From: Planctomycetota bacterium | GTDB lineage: Bacteria; Planctomycetota; Phycisphaerae; WQYP01 | DNA length: 29,875 bases | Direction of reading: 5' to 3' | Assembly (NCBI GenBank): GCA_021798635.1 | Contig: JAJZGH010000018.1 | Location: forward strand, 1-29,875 | Shown: piece after piece, positions 16,561 through 25,180 of the stretch | Position numbering within the stretch: the stretch's first letter is position 1 | How the letters are laid out: each line of letters starts with the position of its first letter | Made by a program: the position numbers and the translations under genes | Notes under the pieces: model-generated | Seen by the model: the letters and a program-made list of their open reading frames with translations, nothing else | Told to the model about the DNA's origin: nothing | Database searches by the model: none

Positions 16561-19023
16561 TCACGGCAGCTTGATGCTGCGGCAATCGAATAGGCCGCCG
16601 GCGAAGTTGCCGGGATCGGCTTGCAGGCGAACCGTTATGCTTGTTTTGCCGCGGGTTAATGCGCGTGGAATATCATACAGCAGCGTGTCCAACCGGCCCG
16701 GGGCTATGTTTTCAAGTACCTGCGTGGCGATGGGGCGGCCATTAACCAGAATGTTAAATTTTCGCGCTCCGCTATCGCTTCCCCACCAGGTGCAGGCCAA
16801 AGCCATGGGTGAATCGGGCAGCACTTTCAAGTTAAAAGTGAAGCCTCCGCCATCGTGGGCGTCTATCCAGCGGCCTTCCGGTGAATGTCCCGTATCCACA
16901 TTGGTCTGATCGCGGAGTTGATGTGCCGCAAGCGATGCGGCATTGCCGATGATCAGCCGATCAACAGTGCCGCTGTGAATCAATTGTTGTGTTTTTTTGC
17001 GTTGGGCATCAAGCCGCCTTTCCTGCAACCATTGCTTCTGCGTCACGGGATTAAAATAAACGACATAGCGTTCATGGGCCACTTTATAAAATGGCACAAG
17101 CTTTACATCATGCGGCCGGCCCACGCCGTGGGTATGCCAGACCAGTGGTTTGTGCGGATCAGGCTTTACCCATTGGTCCACCGGGGCCTGGTCCACAAGC
17201 AACTGCGGAATAGTTTCTGGATCAGGCACATTGGCCCATTCATACTGATTTCCATTGGCATAGGGCACCGGCGGCAACATCAGATCATTGCCTAACGGGG
17301 CCGCCAGCACAGTCGGGCCGGCCAGAATGGCAAACGTGGATGGATGGTGGGCCATGCGTTCAACACGTAATGGCATTTTAAGTTCAATCTCCAGCTTGTC
17401 GCCATTATTCCACGTTCGATTAAGGTCCAAATATTTTCCTGGGTTGCCCGCGCTGATTTCCTTCCCATTAAGGTGAATCACCATCGACGGTGTGGACCAG
17501 TAAGGGTGCCGGAGCTTAATAAGCGCGTCGGTGGGCTTTTCGCAGGTAAAATCAATGCGGACCTTGCCATCATCCGGAAAGCGCGTGCTCTGGCGGACGG
17601 TCATGCCGGCGGCCTTCCAGTGAAGTTCCGACGCCAGAAACAAATTGATCCATAAGGTTTTATCGTTGTGGTAATAGACGCCCCGCGCATACTTGGCGTG
17701 ATTTTCCATACCGGTGCTCATGCAGCACCAGCAGGAATCCCATGGCGTGTTGAATGTTTTGAAATGGCCCGGACGCATTGAAATGTAATACGTCATCATG
17801 CCGGTGTCTGGATCTTGCGATCCCAAAATATGATTCACCAAAGCGCGCTCAAAAAAGTCCGCGGCTTCCATGGTGGCGTTCCAGCAGAAATAATGACCCG
17901 TGAGCTTGAGCATGTTGTACGTGCAACAGGTTTCAGCGGTGCCCACGCTTAGCTGCTGCCAGGCATCGCCCAATGGGAAAAAGTATTCGTGATTGCTGTT
18001 TCCGCCAAATACGTAGCTGCGGTGGCGGACCACGTTTTCCCAGAAGAATTCCGCGCCTTTGCGATAGCGCTGCCGGCCGCTAAGCTCATACTGCCGCGCG
18101 ATGCCGATGACGCGCGGAATGTACTGATTGGAATGACACCCGGTGAGAATATCCTTACCGTGCATCAGCGGATCAAGCTGGGATTTTTCATTAAAAGCCT
18201 CGGCTATTTTCAGATATTTGCGATTCCCGGTAATGCTGTAAACATCGGCAAGAACTTCGTTCATTCCGCCCTGTTCACTGATCAGCATGGTTTGCATTTG
18301 TGCTTCAGTGAGTTTGCGCGGAAACTGGGCACACCAGTCCGCCAGACCAATGAGAATCTCTTTCGCCTGAGGCCGTCCGGTATACAGCCATGTGTCGCGC
18401 AGGCCGGCCATGATCTTGTGGATGGAATACCACGGCGACCACATGCCGTTAAGCGAAAAAGTAAATAACGCCTTGGGATTGCCCACGTTGATATCACCCG
18501 CCAGAGCCTTTTTGAAAGCCACTACACTGGCCGGCAGGCCCGCGCAATAGCCCTTAAACTGCGGGTCCGTACGCCCGTTGGCCTCCTGGCATTGTGCCAT
18601 TCGCGGCAGGAGGTAATCAATTTTTTCCAGCAGGCGATGATCACGGGTATGGGAATACATCATCGCACATGCCGAAAGGTAATGTCCGCAAATGGTGCCG
18701 GCTTGCCCGGCGCTGTCCCATCCACCCAAATTTGGAGCTTTGGTAGGAATGCCGGCAACTTTTTGAAATGAGGCCAGCAGGCGGTTGCAATCGTAGGCCA
18801 GAAGATAATTCAGATCACGTGTCATGTTTTCATGAAACGGCCCGGGCAGAATTTTCACATCAGCGAGATCAAAATCATACGCCTTCATGGCACCCGTGCC
18901 TGGCGAAGCGTATCCGCTTTGCCGCCCCTGTGGAATTGTCGCCCGTGCGGCGCGCCGCGCAAGGAGCATGGCCGAACCCGCCGCAGCGCCAGTGATAAGT
19001 TTTCTACGAGATAACCCGTTCAT
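16561..19023 (-). CDS. GH127-family glycosidase (beta-L-arabinofuranosidase type), Tat-exported
   Basis: The 820-residue protein belongs to the GH127/DUF1680 group, which hydrolyses beta-L-arabinofuranosides from plant glycans; related members act on other sugars. Residues 1-30 are a twin-arginine signal (S-R-R-K-L-I with R6-R7, then a hydrophobic stretch), implying export of a folded, probably metal-bound enzyme. An (alpha/alpha)6 catalytic region is followed by beta-sandwich domains; F-N-I-L-V-N-G-R and the C-terminal region resemble a carbohydrate-binding sandwich. By analogy with HypBA1, E364-T-C366 and W-C433-C434 form the Zn-Cys nucleophile site, and E346 is a candidate acid/base. The ATG at 19023 follows AGGAG. 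Upstream in-frame codons up to 19299 are not conserved-looking and have no Tat motif. It is divergent from the pseudopilin gene. Confidence 0.93.
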   Translation of the reverse strand: MNGLSRRKLITGAAAGSAMLLARRAARATIPQGRQSGYASPGTGAMKAYDFDLADVKILPGPFHENMTRDLNYLLAYDCNRLLASFQKVAGIPTKAPNLGGWDSAGQAGTICGHYLSACAMMYSHTRDHRLLEKIDYLLPRMAQCQEANGRTDPQFKGYCAGLPASVVAFKKALAGDINVGNPKALFTFSLNGMWSPWYSIHKIMAGLRDTWLYTGRPQAKEILIGLADWCAQFPRKLTEAQMQTMLISEQGGMNEVLADVYSITGNRKYLKIAEAFNEKSQLDPLMHGKDILTGCHSNQYIPRVIGIARQYELSGRQRYRKGAEFFWENVVRHRSYVFGGNSNHEYFFPLGDAWQQLSVGTAETCCTYNMLKLTGHYFCWNATMEAADFFERALVNHILGSQDPDTGMMTYYISMRPGHFKTFNTPWDSCWCCMSTGMENHAKYARGVYYHNDKTLWINLFLASELHWKAAGMTVRQSTRFPDDGKVRIDFTCEKPTDALIKLRHPYWSTPSMVIHLNGKEISAGNPGKYLDLNRTWNNGDKLEIELKMPLRVERMAHHPSTFAILAGPTVLAAPLGNDLMLPPVPYANGNQYEWANVPDPETIPQLLVDQAPVDQWVKPDPHKPLVWHTHGVGRPHDVKLVPFYKVAHERYVVYFNPVTQKQWLQERRLDAQRKKTQQLIHSGTVDRLIIGNAASLAAHQLRDQTNVDTGHSPEGRWIDAHDGGGFTFNLKVLPDSPMALACTWWGSDSGARKFNILVNGRPIATQVLENIAPGRLDTLLYDIPRALTRGKTSITVRLQADPGNFAGGLFDCRSIKLP

Positions 19024-19457
19024 TGTCGTTTCTCCTGAAGGCCGGAAAATTGTTTTTCGATTGTAGCAGAAGCATATCCTCTTACTGCGCTGGAGGTGGG
19101 CAGTTCTACCGTCAACTGATTCTCTGGTGCAAGAGTTCTTTCCTTTTGTCCCGAAGCGGCAGGCCGGTTCTGCGTTACGCGATAGGGAGGACCCGGTCCA
19201 CTGGATTTCTTCCAGCCTCATAATTTTGAAGATGCTGCCTTTCGGGCCCCGGCACCAACTGGTGCCATCCATGCGGACGTTTTGAAAGATATATAGCACA
19301 AAAGTATTGATTTTACTTATTTAATTTGACTTTGCCTCTGATGTGATCAGAATGACGATCAGAGGGCGACGCGCGACCCTCTCAATTTGGTGTTCCAAAC
19401 GGCCCTTAGAGATGCCGGTTCTCGACGTTCTCTTGGAGCCTTGATAAGGAGATTTTT
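19024..19457. promoter_or_regulatory. Divergent promoter region between GH127 and pseudopilin genes
   Basis: 434 bp with no convincing gene. It includes an AT-rich stretch at about 19285-19335, suitable for promoters in either direction. An inverted repeat, CCTCTGAT (19335-19342) and ATCAGAGG (19358-19365) with a 15-base spacer, lies about 95 bases before the pseudopilin start and about 310 bases before the GH127 start. It is a candidate operator or leader hairpin. Confidence 0.4.
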
Positions 19458-20366
19458 ATGCGTAGGAAACAACTTCGCGGGTTCACGCTTATAGAACTGC
19501 TAGTGGTGATATCCATCATCGCTTTGCTGATTGCCCTGCTTTTGCCGGCTCTGGCCCGGGCGAAAGCCTTGGCGGAACGCACCGTTTGCGCCAGTAATTT
19601 GCACGACGACGGTGAAGCATTAGCGATTTACGCGGCCAGCAACAAAGGCTATCTCCCGTATGTGTACACACGCGATGGGCAGAACAACACACCCAACTTC
19701 AAGGAAGCTGGCCCATTTTGGATGTGGGATTTGAATTTCGCCACCCGTGACGCGCTTGTGAATAGCGGTGCTAGTGAAGGAACTATGTATTGTCCTTCAA
19801 ACCCGATGAACAGCAGTATCACTCCCGCAACGATGTGGGGAGGATATCCACTTGGTGGGGGGCCTCCTCCGCACCTCCCGCCAAATGCCAACCCGAATAT
19901 CGTTTACGGCTCGCAACTCCACATATGTGTTACGACCTACTTCTGGCTTTTTCAACGAGCACCCACGGAATATATGCCCTTACAGCAAAGCTTTTTCGGT
20001 GAGCTTTGGTCCAACGGGGCAATGGACCGGTGGCTAGGACAGGGGCCGCCGCCAGGCTACCAAACTCGGCTTAACCAGCCGGCAACATTTGACGACGGCT
20101 ATAACGTGGCGGATATTCCAATGGTAACCGACGCGGTGATGGAAGAGAATGGCAGCTACACAAATATCCGCGGTTACTACCCGCAGCACAGTTCAAGCCA
20201 TCTGAACTCGCAGGGAATTCCGGTCGGCGGTAATGAATGTTACATGGATGGCCACGTATCGTGGGTTAAGCTCGGAAATCCAGGGAATCTGAAACTCATT
20301 ACCGCCCCGGGGCAAATGAAATGGCGGTGCGAACAAGGCAGCGGAACTCCCTGGTTCATCTGGTAA
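19458..20366 (+). CDS. Type II secretion pseudopilin-like protein (PVC-type prepilin)
   Basis: The 302-residue protein has a type IV prepilin leader: R-R-K-Q-L-R-G cleaved before [10 protein letters not shown], with Glu at +5, followed by a hydrophobic helix to about residue 37. The globular part contains the phrase [11 protein letters not shown] near the C-terminus, typical of the large pseudopilin-like families (DUF1559-like, H-X9-DG type) that are expanded in Planctomycetes, Verrucomicrobia and Lentisphaerae. A prepilin peptidase would process it, and it may act in a T2SS-like machine or as a surface protein. AAGGAG lies 7 bases before the ATG. A strong terminator follows. Confidence 0.88.
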   Translation: MRRKQLRGFTLIELLVVISIIALLIALLLPALARAKALAERTVCASNLHDDGEALAIYAASNKGYLPYVYTRDGQNNTPNFKEAGPFWMWDLNFATRDALVNSGASEGTMYCPSNPMNSSITPATMWGGYPLGGGPPPHLPPNANPNIVYGSQLHICVTTYFWLFQRAPTEYMPLQQSFFGELWSNGAMDRWLGQGPPPGYQTRLNQPATFDDGYNVADIPMVTDAVMEENGSYTNIRGYYPQHSSSHLNSQGIPVGGNECYMDGHVSWVKLGNPGNLKLITAPGQMKWRCEQGSGTPWFIW

Positions 20367-20399
20367 GCGGCCACAGTGTCAAGCTATTGAACCTCCTTT

Positions 20400-20450
20400 G
20401 CGGCGCGGTTCGTGATTCTTGATGAAATCACGACCGCGCCGCCTTGTTTT
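20400..20450 (+). terminator. Rho-independent terminator of the pseudopilin gene
   Basis: GCGGCGCGGTTCGTGATT (20400-20417) pairs with 20426-20442 with one bulged base and an 8-base loop. The T-rich stretch CTTGTTTT follows. It begins 34 bases after the pseudopilin stop. Confidence 0.85.
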
Positions 20451-20738
20451 GAGCAACTTTGCGTCAGGCTGCCCCTGGCTACGCTGTAGCATCTGTTATT
20501 TGCTAAATCAATATCAAGGTAGCGGCCCAACGTCTGGCGGCGGAAAGGCTCTTGTTTGGCTTACTTTAAAGAGTGCCAACAAGCGCTGGAACGCAAAATC
20601 CGAACGGAGCGTTCGTCGCAATAACCGGCGTGTCCTAAGCCGTTGCGGCCAACCGAGCATCACCGTAAGTTGCCCCATTTCCCCCTTTGCAGGTTCTGAT
20701 GGGCAAATAACCTGTGGAACCTTTACGAATACCGCCGC
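20451..20738. other. Unassigned stretch between two terminators
   Basis: About 290 bp lie between the pseudopilin terminator and the minus-strand terminator at 20739. Frames are open on both strands, but none shows a domain, a ribosome binding site or a plausible product. I see no gene here. Confidence 0.45.
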
Positions 20739-20777
20739 AAAAAAAAGCCCGTTGTGTGTTTTTGCACACAACGGGCT
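20739..20777 (-). terminator. Rho-independent terminator for minus-strand transcription
   Basis: A perfect 13-bp stem AGCCCGTTGTGTG (20746-20758) / CACACAACGGGCT (20765-20777) with a 6-base loop. On the minus strand it is followed by seven T (20739-20745). It is oriented to stop the PEP-CTERM gene transcript, although the 283-bp element at 20776-21058 now lies between the two. Confidence 0.9.
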
Positions 20778-21058
20778 AGGAGCCTGTCCAAGTAATCGCC
20801 GGGTTGCCCGGCGTGATTTTTGGCCACCATCAAGAAGCGGCGACGATGGCGTACCTGACACGGATGGTACGCCGAGGAGCCGCGCCGCAGAGGGGGGCCA
20901 AAAATCACGCCGCCCTGCGGGGTGGGCCTGAAATGCCCCGCCTGCTTTGTTGTCGGATCTCGCAGACTCATTATTAAGAGTCGGCTCGATCCTCCGTCGC
21001 GCATACGGGACATTTCAGACCCATCGCAATCCCGGCCATTACTTGGACAGGCTCCTAG
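20776..21058. mobile_element. Long-form palindromic MITE-like element, CTAG-flanked
   Basis: CTAG plus GAGCCTGTCCAAGTAAT at the left (20776-20796) is mirrored exactly by its complement at the right (21038-21058). The core of 275 bp (20780-21054) is flanked by CTAG on both sides. Inside are several nested inverted repeats: 20797-20813; 20811-20825 with 20896-20910 (15 bp, perfect) enclosing 20848-20855 with 20866-20873; and 20924-20939 with 21007-21022 (14 of 16). No protein is encoded. The size, inverted ends and CTAG flanks fit a non-autonomous miniature transposable element. CTAG matches the targets of IS5-type (YTAR) and IS630-type (TA in CTAG) elements; I cannot choose between them. Confidence 0.8.
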
Positions 21059-21083
21059 GAAATTAGCCGGGAGGTTTGATCAA

Positions 21084-22760
21084 TCACGCCTTACGCTTGC
21101 GCCGCACCAAGAGCATCGCAGCGCCGGCGAAGCAGAATAATGCCAGACTCGCCGGTTCAGGCACTGGTGCCGGAACGCCCGCAGAAAAATTAGACGCTAT
21201 CTGTGAGGCTGATAACAGCGAATTGTAAACGCTGAAATCAGAGATGGACCCGTTAAAATAGGCATCCCCGGTAAACTGCGACCGCCCTAGATAATTTAAC
21301 GTGTCGTTGATGGACGAAAGTGACATATTCGCGGCAGATGTCGCCCCGACGAATTGGCCGTCGACATACAACTGCATGGTCAAGTTTGGGCCGTCCTGCG
21401 CGAGGGAAACATCCACCATGTGCAGCTTGCCGTCGGCGAGATTCGCGGTTCCGGTAATATCCGGAGCGCCCCACAGCCCCGCCACAGCTACGTTGTTTGC
21501 AAAGCTGCTGTGGGGTGTGAAAAAGAAGGTTGACGTCGGGTTTCCTCCGCTATTACTGCCAAAATCGAACACGCGCTCCCAGTTGATGTTTTTGCCGCCG
21601 CTAGAGTCTGTCGTTGCCGCCGTAAACCATGATTGCACCGTTAACGCCGACCCTGATGTTGGCAGGATATTGCTGGGCAGTTGCACATATTGGCCCGCTC
21701 CCGGTTGCTGCGTGAGAACGTTGTTGGCGTTATTGACCAGCACAATCGCTCCGTTGGAAACCGTGGCTCCGCTTTCCAGCGTGCCGTTGGCACCGCCCAC
21801 AGCATCGTTGACGTTGCCGCTTGCCCCGTTCCAATCGTGCACGAGTTGGCCGGCGGCAAATGTCGGTGCCGCACTTACGCTGGCGTTGAAGCCTGTTACG
21901 GTCGTCGTGAACTGCGCCGATGTTACGCCGGAATTAATTGCGGTGATACCCGCGTAAAGATCCGGTGCCGATGCGCCAGGGCCGGAGAGGAAGCTCTGGC
22001 CTACATTGAAATTCGCTGCGTATGTGGTCGTCCCGGTTCCCGAGGTTGACGGCAGCGTATAGTATGCGCCCCACGCACCGAGGTCTCTATAAATGGTGAA
22101 GGAAATCGGCGTTCCAGCAACTTGCATATTCGTATTGCCCGCACCGTCAAAACTTGCTACGTCGGCCGGTTTGGCTGCCGTGGTCCCACCCACATTCGTT
22201 GCAACATAGGATTGGATTGAATTGCCGCCGATACCATAGATAATGCCGGCACGCACCAAGCCGGCGCTGGCGTCAGAGGTGGACCCCGCGATATCCGAGC
22301 CGTAGAATCCGTCGCCAATGTACGCAACGAATTGTTGATACGCGACCATCGTTGTCGGCACCTCGAAGCTCACCGTCGCGGAAATGTCCTGATTTTTCCC
22401 GCTGACGTAACCCGCCGACGCGAGGTCGATTCCCGGAGCATCAATATAATTGGGCTGGCTTCCACCGTTAAAGTCCGTGGGCTGCGGTGCTGTTTGTACC
22501 GTGAGCGTCGAAGCGCCCGTGTTGAGAGTCATATACGGGTCGTTGGCACCCGCCAGATAGCCTCCGGTTCCCGGCAGCCTCACCGTGAAAGGCGTGCCAT
22601 TCCCACTGGCATCTGGAATGCCGCTAGCAGTGGTTTGGCCGAAATTGAGCGTCACTGTTCCCGCCGTGCTTAAGCCCGTGCTGGTCAGTATCGCCAACCC
22701 TGCAAATGCGGCAAGGCCCGCGCCACCCATTAAGGGACGATTTGATGTCGGTTTTCTCAT
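21084..22760 (-). CDS. PEP-CTERM-anchored surface protein with LamG-like domain
   Basis: The 558-residue exported protein has a signal peptide at residues ~1-33. A long Gly/Ser/Thr/Asn-rich beta-region of unknown type spans ~35-300. A concanavalin-A-like (LamG/Laminin_G_3) domain at about 305-525 contains the L-Y-V-D-G-Q-F-V and F-N-G-S-I-S-D-F-S-V-Y-N signatures. The C-terminus is a classic PEP-CTERM signal: V-P-E-P-A-S-L-A at about 533, a hydrophobic helix, then R-R-K-R-K. Such proteins are cut by an exosortase and delivered to the surface or exopolysaccharide; no exosortase is in the window. The LamG domain suggests glycan binding. The ATG follows GGAAGGAG with ideal spacing. Its stop is 25 bp from the inserted MITE. 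Confidence 0.9.
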   Translation of the reverse strand: MRKPTSNRPLMGGAGLAAFAGLAILTSTGLSTAGTVTLNFGQTTASGIPDASGNGTPFTVRLPGTGGYLAGANDPYMTLNTGASTLTVQTAPQPTDFNGGSQPNYIDAPGIDLASAGYVSGKNQDISATVSFEVPTTMVAYQQFVAYIGDGFYGSDIAGSTSDASAGLVRAGIIYGIGGNSIQSYVATNVGGTTAAKPADVASFDGAGNTNMQVAGTPISFTIYRDLGAWGAYYTLPSTSGTGTTTYAANFNVGQSFLSGPGASAPDLYAGITAINSGVTSAQFTTTVTGFNASVSAAPTFAAGQLVHDWNGASGNVNDAVGGANGTLESGATVSNGAIVLVNNANNVLTQQPGAGQYVQLPSNILPTSGSALTVQSWFTAATTDSSGGKNINWERVFDFGSNSGGNPTSTFFFTPHSSFANNVAVAGLWGAPDITGTANLADGKLHMVDVSLAQDGPNLTMQLYVDGQFVGATSAANMSLSSINDTLNYLGRSQFTGDAYFNGSISDFSVYNSLLSASQIASNFSAGVPAPVPEPASLALFCFAGAAMLLVRRKRKA

Positions 22761-23212
22761 GGTAAATATCTCCTTCCAAAAAAAATCCGACGACTAAAAC
22801 AACGAGCATTCGATAACACATCGAATACTACAAAATGAACATTTTTCGGTGGCTGTTGAAATTCCATTTGGGCTAAATCGCGGAAGCTCATGTGAACGAC
22901 CGGCTTTTCGCGAAAACAAATTGTTGTCAGATGCATTTTAGGTCGGCCGCGCTTACTTCCGCGCGACCCGCCGCTTTATCATCTAACCTCAAACAGCCAT
23001 GGACTTACTGTAGCTCGCTGAAGCCTTGGACGCAATAGTAAAAAACTGACGAATATCGGGACAAAATGACATGTTTTCACAAACTGCCGCGATGAATTGC
23101 TTTAGCCAATATTCTCCGACACACATTTCCATGCTCCTATTTCGATCTCCGCCGTCCTGCCACTCCACGGTCATAGTTTTGAATAGCGTTGGCGGATAGC
23201 TACAATATCGCC
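22761..23212. other. Intergenic region upstream of PEP-CTERM and rhodanese genes
   Basis: 450 bp between divergent genes. It contains a small inverted repeat (TTCGAT-AACAC-ATCGAA) about 50 bases upstream of the PEP-CTERM start. A minus-strand frame (22989-23174) could encode 61 residues, with no recognisable domain and poor start context. No sigma-54-like promoter was seen. Otherwise nothing identifiable. Confidence 0.4.
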
Positions 23213-23575
23213 ATGAACTGGGATATGATTTTATGGTTTGGTGCAATTCTTTTAGTGTTCCTGATGCTCAAACGCATCGGATTGATTTCGTTGCAAAAAG
23301 CGCGCACGCATTTGAAAAGCGGGGCGACACTGGTGGACGTGCGCAGTACAGCCGAATTTAAAGCACGGCGGCTGCCTGGTGCGGTGAATGTTCCGCTAAG
23401 TGATCTCAATGCCGGCGCCCCGCGTCATTTCCCGGATAAAAACAAGGTTCTACTGTTACACTGCCATAGCGGCGCGCGCAGCGCCATGGCCTGCCGAGCA
23501 CTCAAACAAATGGGTTATACCAACGTTTTTAACGTGGGATCGCTCGCGCGGGCCAATCGCGTTGTGAATCAATAA
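23213..23575 (+). CDS. Membrane-anchored rhodanese-like sulfurtransferase
   Basis: The 120-residue protein has an N-terminal hydrophobic helix (about residues 4-21) followed by a single rhodanese domain: V-D-V-R-S-T-A-E-F near 45, then the active-site loop H-C-H-S-G-A-R-S with catalytic C84, and G-Y-T-N-V-F-N-V-G-S. The six-residue loop places it with the small sulfurtransferases (GlpE/YgaP type) that transfer sulfane sulfur, e.g. from thiosulfate. The ATG at 23213 is preferred because the helix begins right after it; a TTG at 23189 would add eight polar residues. The ribosome binding site is weak. Its physiological partner is unknown. Confidence 0.88.
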   Translation: MNWDMILWFGAILLVFLMLKRIGLISLQKARTHLKSGATLVDVRSTAEFKARRLPGAVNVPLSDLNAGAPRHFPDKNKVLLLHCHSGARSAMACRALKQMGYTNVFNVGSLARANRVVNQ

Positions 23576-23939
23576 TTGAAACAATTATCTTAATCGCTCA
23601 CGGGCCAAAAATCGCGAAAAATAAAAGAAATAACGTGGGATACGGGCTTTACGAGGCGTAAAAACCACGAAACACAGGATCCGAAATATCAAAAGCGGCG
23701 TTTTTTTATGCTGATTACGCCACTTTTGCCCCTGAACGGTTACGAAGAACACATTACGGATGCGTTGCCGCAACTGCCGCGGTCCATTACACAGCCAAAT
23801 TTCTGTCGCAGATTTCTCGCGCTGGCCAAGTTGTCATAATCACCCTACACTTATTCATGGCCTGATTGTCAGGTCGTTGGAAGAATCGCTGACGGCGTTT
23901 CATCGGGTTTTGAAATTTGTAGGTCGTGGAGATTTTATT
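23576..23939. other. Gap between rhodanese and GroES-like genes
   Basis: 364 bp. The GroES-like frame stays open through part of it (from 23760), but that extension is not chaperonin-like. A small hairpin TTTACG-AGG-CGTAAA lies at about 23651-23665. A 43-residue frame at 23708-23839 lacks a ribosome binding site. No clear feature otherwise. Confidence 0.35.
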
Positions 23940-24320
23940 GTGAGCGATCAACCGGAAATAAGTCGATCCAAGCGTGTTAAATTTGACATCATTGAGCCGG
24001 TGGGCAAGCGCGTGGTCATTCGTAAGGATGAAAATCGACGTGAAACCAAAAGCGGCATCGTATTGCCGGGGAATCATGAGATTCCAACATTAACCGGACG
24101 GGTCATCGCCATTTCCAAGCAGATTGAAAATGACAGCGATTTTCCCATTCGCCAATATGACAAGGTGCTTTTTGATCCGCGGGAGGCAATTCCCGTGGAA
24201 TTTGAGCCGGACAACAAGCTTTTCGTGGTGCCTTTGGACAAGGTGCTGGCCATTTTCAGAAAATCACCGGTTCCGCCCGCGGGTGAGCCGGGGCACGATG
24301 ATTCAACCGAAGATGCTTAA
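23940..24320 (+). CDS. GroES-like co-chaperonin protein
   Basis: The 126-residue protein starts at GTG 23940, chosen because GGAG lies about 9 bases upstream and the chaperonin fold begins soon after. The domain shows D-I-I-E-P-V-G-K-R-V-V-I, then the mobile-loop equivalent R-R-E-T-K-S-G-I-V-L-P with the I-V-L tripeptide that contacts GroEL, and ends L-F-V-V-P-L-D-K-V-L-A-I-F. It differs from classic ~97-residue GroES by an N-terminal extension of about 16 residues, a segment rich in Asp/Phe/Pro, and an acidic C-terminal tail. No groEL follows, so it is a second or divergent co-chaperonin, or a GroES-fold protein with another role. Confidence 0.85.
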   Translation: MSDQPEISRSKRVKFDIIEPVGKRVVIRKDENRRETKSGIVLPGNHEIPTLTGRVIAISKQIENDSDFPIRQYDKVLFDPREAIPVEFEPDNKLFVVPLDKVLAIFRKSPVPPAGEPGHDDSTEDA

Positions 24321-24379
24321 CGGCTTTATGATCGCGGCGCACTTGATAAAAATGACGTCTGTAAAAAGGAGTTTCTGCT

Positions 24380-25108
24380 ATGGCGGTGGAAAAAAAAGTT
24401 CAGGTTCTGAAAGATGCTCCGGCCTTGGCGCAAGCGGCGGCGGAAATGGTCATGCAATGCGCTACGGCCGCGATCGCCGCGCGCGGAAGATTCATGATTG
24501 CCCTGTCGGGTGGCTCAACTCCCGAGGCGGCCTATGAAATTATCAGGCGTGATTTCGCAACCAAAGGAAATTGGGCCAAGTGGTTTATCTTTATGGGAGA
24601 TGAACGTGCCGTTCCAGTGGACGATCCACGCAGCAATCTTGGAATGGCTCAGCGAACGTTACTGCATGGATTGCCCATTGCATCCGAACAGATTTTTGCG
24701 GTTCACACAGAACTGCCGCCGGCTGCCGCGGCCGTGGATTATGAAAAGCGGATCAAAGACTTTTTCGGCTATGCCGAACCACGCTTTGATTTAATTCTCC
24801 TGGGCCTGGGTGATGACGGTCACACTGCGTCTTTGTTTCCGGGACTTCCCGCGCGACATGAATCATCCAAGCTCGTCACCTTCAGCCCGCCCGGAACGCT
24901 GCCACCCCCGGTGGATCGTATCACCTTTACCTTCCCGTTGATTAACCTGGCGCGTAAAGCGGTTTTTCTGATGGCCGGTGAGAAGAAAAAAAACGTCGTG
25001 CGGCAATTGCTTTCCAAGGATGTCAATCCGGAATTGATTCCCGCCGCCAACGTGCATCCTATCGATGGCGAGCTTATATACATGATGGATAAGGCGGCAC
25101 ATGGGTAA
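24380..25108 (+). CDS. pgl: 6-phosphogluconolactonase
   Basis: This enzyme hydrolyses 6-phospho-D-gluconolactone to 6-phosphogluconate in the oxidative pentose phosphate pathway. The 242-residue protein has the NagB/RpiA-like fold of the DevB-type family: the phosphate loop S-G-G-S-T-P at residues 43-48, F-M-G-D-E-R-A-V-P near 75, S-N-L-G-M, and the catalytic-region motif L-G-L-G-D-D-G-H-T-A-S-L-F-P-G near 138-152. The start is supported by AAAAAGGAG upstream of the ATG. It precedes the phosphoglucomutase gene by 72 bp on the same strand, and co-transcription is likely. No glucose-6-phosphate dehydrogenase gene is present in the window. Confidence 0.95.
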   Translation: MAVEKKVQVLKDAPALAQAAAEMVMQCATAAIAARGRFMIALSGGSTPEAAYEIIRRDFATKGNWAKWFIFMGDERAVPVDDPRSNLGMAQRTLLHGLPIASEQIFAVHTELPPAAAAVDYEKRIKDFFGYAEPRFDLILLGLGDDGHTASLFPGLPARHESSKLVTFSPPGTLPPPVDRITFTFPLINLARKAVFLMAGEKKKNVVRQLLSKDVNPELIPAANVHPIDGELIYMMDKAAHG

Positions 25109-25180
25109 AGCGTGTCGCACGCGTAAAGCCGGGCAACTTTTAAGCATCACCGTAAAACAACCGCAAAAAGGAACGGAAAA

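Noticed and set aside
20419..20931. 170-codon plus-strand frame starting inside the pseudopilin terminator
   Set aside because: It reads through a terminator hairpin, a second terminator and half of the MITE-like element, so it is not a plausible gene.
21301..21957. Plus-strand frame (218 codons) opposite the PEP-CTERM gene
   Set aside because: Shadow of the Thr/Ala/Gly-rich coding strand; no ribosome binding site or domain.
22989..23246. 85-codon minus-strand frame upstream of the rhodanese gene
   Set aside because: It overlaps the rhodanese start, has no convincing ribosome binding site at any start and no recognisable domain.
23760..23939. Upstream ATG that would extend the GroES-like protein by 60 residues
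   Set aside because: The extension is not chaperonin-like and lacks a ribosome binding site, whereas GTG 23940 has GGAG at suitable spacing.
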